DNA from: DASRBA01 sp036559665
GTDB taxonomy: Bacteria > Myxococcota > Myxococcia > Myxococcales > Myxococcaceae
Reading direction: 5' to 3'
Assembly: GCA_036559665.1 (NCBI GenBank)
Contig: DATBSS010000395.1
Location: 1-22,055 of the forward strand
Length of the DNA: 22,055 nt
Under the pieces are notes generated by a model. That model saw only the letters and a list, made by a program, of their open reading frames with translations, had not been told where the DNA came from and did no database searches. Positions 1 through 5,895 of the stretch are shown here, piece by piece. The position numbers and the translations under genes are program-made. How positions within the stretch are numbered: position 1 is the first letter of the stretch; every line of letters begins with the position of its first letter.

Positions 1-271
1 CTTTGGGGTGGTCATCACCGGCGGCTCCACGCTCCTGGCCGGGATGCCGGAGCTGGCGGAGGAGGTCATTGGCCTTCCCGTGCGGCGCGGGATGCCCCGC
101 GGCATCGGCGGGCTGGTGGACGTGGTGAAGAGCCCCATGTACGCCACCGGCGTGGGCCTGGTGGTCTACGGCGCCAAGAACCAGGACCGGAAGATCTTCC
201 GCATCCGGGACGAGAACGTGTACCGCAAGGTGAAGGGGCGGATGCGCGAGTGGCTGGAGGAGATCTTCTAG
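1..271 (+). CDS. ftsA: FtsA cell-division protein, C-terminal end (5' partial)
   Basis: This is the last ~90 codons of the actin-like division ATPase that tethers FtsZ filaments to the inner membrane. The frame is open from base 2 and the gene starts before the window. The visible part reads GVVITGGSTLLAGMPELAEE, the phosphate-2/adenosine-binding glycine-rich segment of actin-fold FtsA. It continues through the typical VRRGMPRGIGGLVDVVKSP stretch and ends with a basic, amphipathic tail (residues like RMREWLEEIF) that fits the membrane-targeting helix of the family. A GTG at base 8 is an internal valine, not a start. The next gene, ftsZ, follows after ~76 bp, the usual dcw-cluster order. Confident on family; the N-terminus cannot be assessed. 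Confidence 0.95.
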   Translation, partial: FGVVITGGSTLLAGMPELAEEVIGLPVRRGMPRGIGGLVDVVKSPMYATGVGLVVYGAKNQDRKIFRIRDENVYRKVKGRMREWLEEIF

Positions 272-283
272 CCACTCGCCGCT

Positions 284-299
284 GCTACAGGCCTGTAGC
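284..299. repeat. 16-bp perfect palindrome between ftsA and ftsZ
   Basis: GCTACAGGCCTGTAGC reads identically on both strands and lies 12 bp after the ftsA stop and about 48 bp before the likely ftsZ ATG. A loop-free perfect palindrome of this length suits a dimeric repressor operator better than an RNA terminator, and no T-tract follows. I see no second copy in the window. Function is inferred only. Confidence 0.5.
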
Positions 300-347
300 C
301 GAAAACTTGCGGGCCTGTTCCACCGCCTGATGATGGGACCCCTTCAC

Positions 348-1589
348 ATGGAAACTTTCGATCAGAAGCTGGGCGCGAAGATCAAGGTGGTGGGCGCGGG
401 TGGCGGCGGCTGCAACGCCGTCAACACGATGATCGCCGCCAACCTGGACCGGGTGGAGTTCATCGCCGCCAACACCGACATGCAGGCGCTGTACGCCAGC
501 CGGGCGTCGATCAAGATCCAGATCGGCCAGACCCTTACCAAGGGCCTGGGCGCGGGCGCGAACCCGGAGATCGGCCGCGAGGCCGCGCTGGAGTCGCGGG
601 AGCAGATCGCCGCGGCGCTGGCCGGCGCGGACATGGTGTTCGTCACCGCCGGGATGGGCGGCGGCACCGGCACCGGCGCCGCGCCGATCATCGCGGACAT
701 CGCCAAGAGCCAGGGCGCGCTCACCGTCGGCGTGGTCACCAAGCCCTTCCTCTTCGAAGGCAACAAGCGCCGCAAGCAGGCGGAGCAGGGCCTGGTGGAG
801 CTCAAGGCGGCGGTGGACACCGTCATCACCATCCCCAACCAGCGGCTGCTCACCCTCTCCGAAGGGTCGATGCCGCTTCTGGAGACCTTCAAGCGCGCGG
901 ACGAGGTGCTCCTCAACGCCGTGCAGGGCATCTCCGACCTCATCCAGTACCACGGCTACATCAACGTCGACTTCGCGGACGTGAAGACCATCATGTCCGA
1001 CCGCGGCCAGGCGCTGATGGGCACCGGGCGCGCCGCGGGAGAGAAGCGCGCGCTGATCGCCATGGAGCAGGCCATCGCCTCCCCGCTGCTGGAGGACATC
1101 TCCATCGACGGCGCCACCGGCCTTTTGATCAACATCACCGGCGGCCGCGACATGACCCTCCAGGAGGTCAACGAGGCGCTCACCCTGGTCCACGACGCCG
1201 CCGACCCCGAGGCGGAGATCATCTTCGGCTCGCTGATCGACGACGGCGCCCGCGACGAGGTGAAGATCACCATCATCGCCACCGGCTTCCAGCACAAGGA
1301 GCCGAAGCACCGCGGCGTCATCCCGCACGTCGCCCCGGTCCAGGTGCCGCTGCTGGCCCGCACCCCCACCAACCCCTCCCACCCCGCGCTCCCCGCCGCC
1401 CCCGACGTGGCGTCGCTGGTGCCCGCCAAGGTGCCGGTGGCCGGGATCCGCGCAGCGCCGTCTTCACCTGACCACAAAGCCGTCTCGCCTCGCACCGCGG
1501 TGCTCAAGGAGCCGTCGCTCCCACTGGACGAGGACCAGTTCGACATCCCGACGTTCCTGCGCAGGGCAGGTCAAACGGAGATGCCGTAG
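348..1589 (+). CDS. ftsZ: FtsZ, tubulin-like cell-division GTPase
   Basis: FtsZ polymerises with GTP into the cytokinetic Z-ring. The sequence shows the N-terminal Rossmann start (KIKVVGAGGGGCNAVNTM), the tubulin signature loop GGGTGTGAAP, the T7 catalytic-loop region (NVDFADVKTIM) and a ~100-residue Pro/Ala-rich linker. It ends in the conserved tail DIPTFLRR that binds FtsA and other partners, so the protein is complete (~413 aa, slightly long because of the linker). Three in-frame ATGs exist at 330, 333 and 348. I chose 348 because the protein then begins METFDQKLGAK, as FtsZ proteins usually do, and GGGA lies about 9 bases upstream; 330 has no Shine-Dalgarno sequence. It follows ftsA and is probably co-transcribed with it. 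Confidence 0.97.
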   Translation: METFDQKLGAKIKVVGAGGGGCNAVNTMIAANLDRVEFIAANTDMQALYASRASIKIQIGQTLTKGLGAGANPEIGREAALESREQIAAALAGADMVFVTAGMGGGTGTGAAPIIADIAKSQGALTVGVVTKPFLFEGNKRRKQAEQGLVELKAAVDTVITIPNQRLLTLSEGSMPLLETFKRADEVLLNAVQGISDLIQYHGYINVDFADVKTIMSDRGQALMGTGRAAGEKRALIAMEQAIASPLLEDISIDGATGLLINITGGRDMTLQEVNEALTLVHDAADPEAEIIFGSLIDDGARDEVKITIIATGFQHKEPKHRGVIPHVAPVQVPLLARTPTNPSHPALPAAPDVASLVPAKVPVAGIRAAPSSPDHKAVSPRTAVLKEPSLPLDEDQFDIPTFLRRAGQTEMP

Positions 1590-1610
1590 GCACACCGGGA
1601 GTCCGACCCG

Positions 1611-1639
1611 CTGCCGGATCGCCGGGGATGCCTTAGACT
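1611..1639 (+). promoter_or_regulatory. Putative sigma-70-type promoter for the first receiver gene
   Basis: A TAGACT -10 box at 1634-1639 sits 17 bp after a weak -35 (CTGCCG, 1611-1616). The -10 box is identical to those before the genes at 2242 and 10847. The predicted start near 1646 gives a ~23-nt leader to the ATG at 1669. The poor -35 keeps confidence moderate. Confidence 0.4.
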
Positions 1640-1668
1640 GTGTCGGCCCTCTTGCCCCCGGGCCGCGC

Positions 1669-2118
1669 ATGAAACGCATCGCCGAGACCCCCGCTCGCGG
1701 CCTGCCGAAGGCACTGCCCACCATTCTCTACGTCGAGGACGAGGACGAGAACTGGACGGTGGCGGAGCTGCGCCTCCGCGGTCGCTTCCACATGGTGCGC
1801 GCCGCCACCGACCAGCAGGCCTGCGAGGCGGTGCGCACCCACGCCCATTCGCTCCACGCCGTGCTGATGGACATCCAACTCAAGGGCTCCCAACTGGACG
1901 GCATCAAGCTCTGCCGCCTCTTCCGCGGCACGCTCCAGGATCCAGTTCTGCCGCCATACGCCCGCGAATGTCCCACCATCACCGCCCCCATCATCTTCGT
2001 CACCGCCTACGGACAGCGCTACACCGAGGCTGAACTGAGGGGTGTGGGCGGCCACATGCTCATCACCAAGCCTCTGGATTTCAACCGCATTCCCCTGCGG
2101 CCGACCGCGCGTTCTTGA
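1669..2118 (+). CDS. Stand-alone response-regulator receiver protein (paralog of the gene at 10847)
   Basis: A single-domain receiver of 149 aa that would accept a phosphoryl group from a histidine kinase and signal by protein contact, as there is no output domain. Visible REC residues are the acidic pair E23/D24 (ILYVEDE), phospho-acceptor D68 (AVLMDIQLKG), T112 (FVTAYG) and K134 (ITKP). Compared with a usual receiver there is a ~20-residue expansion between helix 3 and strand 4 (FRGTLQDPVLPPYARECPTI). The same expansion occurs in the receiver at 10847, with shared wording such as MDIQLKGS.LDGI.LCRLF. This copy ends about 11 residues earlier and diverges after KPLDF, so helix 5 is shortened. 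It lies between ftsZ and a regulator gene with a probable own promoter. The cognate kinase could be the hybrid kinase at 8136-10727 (inference). Confidence 0.9.
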   Translation: MKRIAETPARGLPKALPTILYVEDEDENWTVAELRLRGRFHMVRAATDQQACEAVRTHAHSLHAVLMDIQLKGSQLDGIKLCRLFRGTLQDPVLPPYARECPTITAPIIFVTAYGQRYTEAELRGVGGHMLITKPLDFNRIPLRPTARS

Positions 2119-2155
2119 GACCGATCCAGGTTTTTCCGGTAAGGCGGAATGCGCG

Positions 2156-2184
2156 GTGACATCCTTCCTGGCCGGGGTTAGACT
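2156..2184 (+). promoter_or_regulatory. Sigma-70-type promoter GTGACA-17-TAGACT for the regulator gene
   Basis: The -35 GTGACA (2156-2161) and -10 TAGACT (2179-2184) are spaced 17 bp, with a predicted transcription start near 2191 and a ~50-nt leader to the ATG at 2242. Both hexamers and the spacing are identical to the promoter at 10783-10811, which makes chance unlikely. Confidence 0.6.
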
Positions 2185-2241
2185 CCGCGCCCCGAGGAAG
2201 GGCACCCGCGCACGGCTCGTCGCTCACGCCCACTCAACCAG

Positions 2242-3690
2242 ATGAGCCCACATCCCCCTGGAGCGGACGGGCGGCCGTCACCGTCCAGCCTGGACATCCT
2301 TCTGGCCGCCAGGCCCGGCGGCGACACCGACGCCGTGGCGAACGCGCTCCGCCGGCGGGGCTACCGGCTCCACATGGCCGGGTCCGCCGAAGCGGCCGTG
2401 TCGGCCCTGGAGAGCCAGCCGCCCCACCTGGTGATCGCCATCCTCCCGCTGGGGGAGGCCACCTGCGCGCACCTGGCCGAGCGCGCCCTGGACCCGCACG
2501 CGCCGGTACCGCTGGTGCTGGGCGGCGCGGATTCGCTGGTGCAGGGCCCGGTGGACGCGTTCGAGCTGGGGGCCGCCGAGTACTGCGCGGCCCCGGCGGA
2601 CGACCTGGACCGGCTCCTGTTCTCGGTGGGCGTGCTCTTGGGCGCGCGGCGCGGCGATCTCCAGCTCGGCTACCTCCAGCGGCGCGAGCAGGACCTCGCC
2701 GAGGCCATGGAGCTGGTGGCCGAATCGCCCAGCATGAAGCGGGTGATGACCATCGCCCGCCTGATGTGCCAGCGCACCGCCCGCGGTGGCCCCGCCAGCA
2801 TCCTCATCTCCGGCGAGCCCGGCACCGGCAAGCGCTCGCTGGCGCGGTGGCTCCACCGCAACAGCGCGCGCCGGAACTTCACCTTCGTCGACGTCTCCTG
2901 GGAGCGCATCCCGCGCGGGCGGATGGAGGCGGAGCTGTTCGGCCCCCGCGCCGGGGTGGCCGGCCTCTTCCAGACCGCGGACGGCGGCACCCTCTACATG
3001 AACGAGGTGGGCCGCCTCACCCTGGACGAACAGACCCGCCTCCTCGCCGCGCTCGAGGAGCGGAAGGTCCATCCCGGCGGCGGAGACCCGGTGGCGGTGG
3101 ACGTCCAGTTCATCGCCGGCACGCAGCAGGACCTGAAGGCCATGGTGGCCGCGGGGACCTTCCGCGAAGACCTCCTCCGGAGGCTGAGCGCGCTGTCACT
3201 CCAGCTCCCGCCGCTCCGCGACCGCGGCCGGGACGCGCTCCTCCTCGCCGAGTCCTTCGCCCAGGCCCGCGCCGCGCGCGACGGCGAGCAGCCGGGCACC
3301 TTCGCCCCCGACGCCGCCGCCTGGCTCGCGTCCCAGCGGTGGCCGGGGAACCTGCGCGAGCTGCGCGCCTCCGTGGAGCGCGCCGTCACCCGTTGCCAGG
3401 GGGGGGTCATTCATGCCCCAGACCTCCACGCGTTCGCCCATCCGCGGGTCAGCGTGGGCCGGGCGTCCTCGGGCCTGGAGGTCGCCCTGCCCCAGGAAGG
3501 GCTGGATCTCGAGGTGCTGGAGCGAGAGGTCATCCGCCTCTCGCTGGAGCGCTGCGAGGGAAATGTCTCAAAGACGGCCCGATTTTTATCGATTTCAAGG
3601 CAAACGCTGATTTACCGCATGAAAAAACACGGTCTGCAGCGACCCGGTGGCCCCGTGGCGCGGCCACCCTCCGGCCAAGCGACACATTGA
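2242..3690 (+). CDS. Degenerate NtrC-family regulator: pseudo-receiver, AAA+ without GAFTGA, Fis-type HTH
   Basis: 482 aa with the three-part layout of a bacterial enhancer-binding protein. The N-terminal receiver-like domain (17-130) lacks the acidic pair (ILLAAR), has no phospho-acceptor Asp (LVIAILPLGE) and lacks the Lys. The AAA+ domain (~155-400) keeps Walker A (G191-EPGTGK), arginine-finger wording (FREDLLRRLSALSLQLPPLRDR) and sensor II (WPGNLREL). The GAFTGA loop that contacts sigma-54 is absent: ELFG runs almost directly into GLFQTADGGTLYMNE. Walker B Asp is Asn (N254-E255). The C-terminal Fis-type helix-turn-helix (~430-472) is intact. I infer a DNA-binding regulator that does not activate sigma-54 in the standard way, perhaps acting like TyrR-type relatives, which also lack GAFTGA. 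It may control the adjacent PilZ gene. Codons over the helix-turn-helix (3560-3640) are unusually AT-rich. Confidence 0.9.
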   Translation: MSPHPPGADGRPSPSSLDILLAARPGGDTDAVANALRRRGYRLHMAGSAEAAVSALESQPPHLVIAILPLGEATCAHLAERALDPHAPVPLVLGGADSLVQGPVDAFELGAAEYCAAPADDLDRLLFSVGVLLGARRGDLQLGYLQRREQDLAEAMELVAESPSMKRVMTIARLMCQRTARGGPASILISGEPGTGKRSLARWLHRNSARRNFTFVDVSWERIPRGRMEAELFGPRAGVAGLFQTADGGTLYMNEVGRLTLDEQTRLLAALEERKVHPGGGDPVAVDVQFIAGTQQDLKAMVAAGTFREDLLRRLSALSLQLPPLRDRGRDALLLAESFAQARAARDGEQPGTFAPDAAAWLASQRWPGNLRELRASVERAVTRCQGGVIHAPDLHAFAHPRVSVGRASSGLEVALPQEGLDLEVLEREVIRLSLERCEGNVSKTARFLSISRQTLIYRMKKHGLQRPGGPVARPPSGQATH

Positions 3691-3702
3691 CGGAAAGTAC
3701 CC

Positions 3703-3731
3703 TTCGCTGGGCAACGGGCATGCGCAATAAT
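3703..3731 (+). promoter_or_regulatory. Promoter region of the PilZ-acyltransferase operon (sigma-70-like; overlapping -24/-12-like motif)
   Basis: The 64-bp gap before the ATG at 3755 carries an AT-rich AATAAT (3726-3731) with TTCGCT 17 bp upstream (3703-3708). A GG-N10-GC motif, GGGCAACGGGCATGC (3709-3723), resembles a sigma-54 -24/-12 element. Only one can be the true promoter. The sigma-54 reading is attractive beside an NtrC-like gene, but that regulator has no GAFTGA loop. Confidence 0.35.
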
Positions 3732-3754
3732 GCGTACAGCCCGTTGAGGGGACG

Positions 3755-5884
3755 ATGCTGCCGTTGGATCTCTCCCAGCCGTCCGTAGGATACCGACTGC
3801 GCCAGGCGCCGGACCACGCGCTCGCCGTGGTCGACGGCGTCGAGTTGCCCCTGGACCGGCTGTCCCCCGAGGACGCCTGCGCGCTGGCGGCCCGGTCGCG
3901 CCGCTTCTTCATCGGCGACGAGGTGAAGGTCCACTTCCTGGGCCGCGGGCTCTCCACGCCGCTGGTCCGGGCCTCGGTGGCCAGGGTGCACGAGCCGGAG
4001 GAGGACGGCCCGTGGCGGCTGGACTTCGGCTTCCGGGGGACGGACGTGGCCACCGCCCGGAAGATCGCCTCCTTCGTGGAGACGCTGCGCCGCGAGGGCG
4101 CGGTGCGCGCCGCCAGCACCCGCGCCTTCAGCCGGGAGCTGGTCTCCGACCGCGACCGCATCGTCCACGTGGGGGAGATCCTCGCCCGCAACAAGACGCG
4201 GGCGCTGGCGCGCATGCCCGGCGCCCGGCCGGCGCTGCTGCTGCGGTTGATCGCCTGCGACCGCAACGTGGGCACGCTCACCTGGGACACCGGGGACGCG
4301 CTGATCGAGGAGTCGCTCCAGGCCGAGCTGATCGGCCACAGCTCCATCTTCATGCTGGACCGGCTGCCGGTGCTGGCCTCCGCGCCGGGGAGGGCGATCA
4401 CCCCGGTGCCGACGCGGCTGTTGCGCACGCGCCGCCGCGCGGTGGGCCGGGTGCGCGCCAACGGCGAGCTCACCGTGCGCTTCCGGCACCCCATCTGGAC
4501 CGAGGTGGTGGCGGCGCGCACGGTGCGGGACTTCTCCTTCCGCGGCGTCTCCTTCTGGTGCGACGCGGTGGAGGACCTCGTCTACCCCGGCCTGTTGATG
4601 GACGAGGTGGAGGTGAGCGGGGAGGGCCTGTCCAGGCCGGTGCGCTTCCGCGCCGACGTGCGGATGGTGGCCGCCAGCCACCTCACCGCCGAGCCCCACG
4701 GCGGCGGCCACGCGGTGGGGATGAGCCTTTCGCCGTGCAGCCGCGGCGACCGCCAGCGCTGGTCCCGGCTGGTCGGCGACCGCCTCTACCCGGCCACCCG
4801 CGCCCACGGCGACGGCGGCGAGCCGCTGTGGGAGGTGTACCAGCGCTCCGGCTACTTCGCGCTCTCCGGCAAGGAGCCCCGGGTCTTCGCCCAGCGGCAG
4901 CGCGAGTTCCAGGAGGCGGGGAAGAAGCTGGCCAAGGCGCCGGAGCTGGGATGCCGCGTGCTGTGGTCCTCGCCGCGCGGCGTGGAGTGCACCGTCTCCG
5001 TCAACAAGGTCTACCGCCACAGCTGGCTGGGCCACCAGATGGCGCGCCGGCCCGCCGAGGGGACCCGCCAGGGCGGCGCGGAATTCCCTCCGCCGCCCGG
5101 GCCCCCGGCCTCCCCCCAGAGCGCCAAGGAGGCGCTGCGCGAGACGTTCCTCCGCGCGTTCGAGACCGCGCACGCCGACCCGGACATCCGCTGGTTCGTC
5201 GGCTACATCGAGGGCCGGGTGCGGTGGATGCGGGCGGCCAACATCGAGTTCGCCCAGCAGCACCTGGCCGAGGACCAGGCGGTGGCGCTGCCCTTCCACC
5301 TCCGCGAGGGCATCCCCAACCTCAACGCCCCGGTGGGCGCCGGCGCGGAGGTCTCCGGGCCCATGGACGGCGACCAGAACCTGGTCCTCGGCGCGCTGAC
5401 GCAGATCCGCAGCCGCGCCTACCGGGAGGCGTTCGACCTCACCCCGTCCCGCTTCGACATGGCGGAGATCTCCCGCCGTTGGGCGCGCGCGGGGATGATC
5501 CGCAGCCGCGCGCTCCGGGTGGCCCGCCGCAACGGCGCGCCGGTGGCGGCGGCGATCCTGGAGCGCGGCGAGCCGGGCATCAACCTCTTCCACCTCCTCA
5601 ACGGCGTCCGCCTGGTGGTGCTGCCCGCGGGGGAGGTGCTGCTCCCGGAGGAGCGCGAGGCCGCCCTGGCGTCGCTGTTGTGGGACGCCTCGCGCTGGTA
5701 CGCCGAGGCCGGCGTCGGCGGCTTCGTCTATCTCCAGGAGCTGGAGATCGGCACGCACGCCGACGTGGCCGGGCTGAGGAACCTGGGGATGGGGTACGTG
5801 TGGGCGCTCTCGTCACGCTTGCTCCCCGAGTGGATGGAGCACGTGTACGAGCTGACCTCGCCGCGCGCTCCCGAGCCCGACTAG
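3755..5884 (+). CDS. PilZ-domain protein with C-terminal GNAT-like acyltransferase region (copy 1)
   Basis: 709 aa, predicted cytoplasmic with no signal peptide or membrane helix. An N-terminal beta-rich domain (~1-115) is followed by a YcgR-N/PilZN-like barrel (~135-225) and a PilZ domain (~225-335). Both c-di-GMP signatures are present: R228-AVG-R232 and D259-FSFR-G264. The remainder (~345-709) resembles N-acyltransferases of the GNAT superfamily, possibly two half-domains, with blocks such as CTVSVNKVYRHSWLGHQ and ALRVARRNGAPVAAAILE, and ends YELTSPRAPEPD. The last part is recognised by fold-like pattern only, so substrate is unknown. Start 3755 has GAGGGG 4 bp upstream. The next gene begins 11 bp after the stop, so the two are almost surely co-transcribed. 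A full-length paralog lies at 11419-13536. Likely role: c-di-GMP-controlled acyl or aminoacyl transfer (inference). Confidence 0.85.
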   Translation: MLPLDLSQPSVGYRLRQAPDHALAVVDGVELPLDRLSPEDACALAARSRRFFIGDEVKVHFLGRGLSTPLVRASVARVHEPEEDGPWRLDFGFRGTDVATARKIASFVETLRREGAVRAASTRAFSRELVSDRDRIVHVGEILARNKTRALARMPGARPALLLRLIACDRNVGTLTWDTGDALIEESLQAELIGHSSIFMLDRLPVLASAPGRAITPVPTRLLRTRRRAVGRVRANGELTVRFRHPIWTEVVAARTVRDFSFRGVSFWCDAVEDLVYPGLLMDEVEVSGEGLSRPVRFRADVRMVAASHLTAEPHGGGHAVGMSLSPCSRGDRQRWSRLVGDRLYPATRAHGDGGEPLWEVYQRSGYFALSGKEPRVFAQRQREFQEAGKKLAKAPELGCRVLWSSPRGVECTVSVNKVYRHSWLGHQMARRPAEGTRQGGAEFPPPPGPPASPQSAKEALRETFLRAFETAHADPDIRWFVGYIEGRVRWMRAANIEFAQQHLAEDQAVALPFHLREGIPNLNAPVGAGAEVSGPMDGDQNLVLGALTQIRSRAYREAFDLTPSRFDMAEISRRWARAGMIRSRALRVARRNGAPVAAAILERGEPGINLFHLLNGVRLVVLPAGEVLLPEEREAALASLLWDASRWYAEAGVGGFVYLQELEIGTHADVAGLRNLGMGYVWALSSRLLPEWMEHVYELTSPRAPEPD

Positions 5885-5895
5885 GCCGGAGGCGA

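Noticed and set aside
4012..5895. Upstream in-frame extension of the E1-nitroreductase to 1371 aa
   Set aside because: It overlaps the PilZ gene in another frame, is Arg/Gly/Ala-rich nonsense, and the ATG at 5896 has a good GGAGG.
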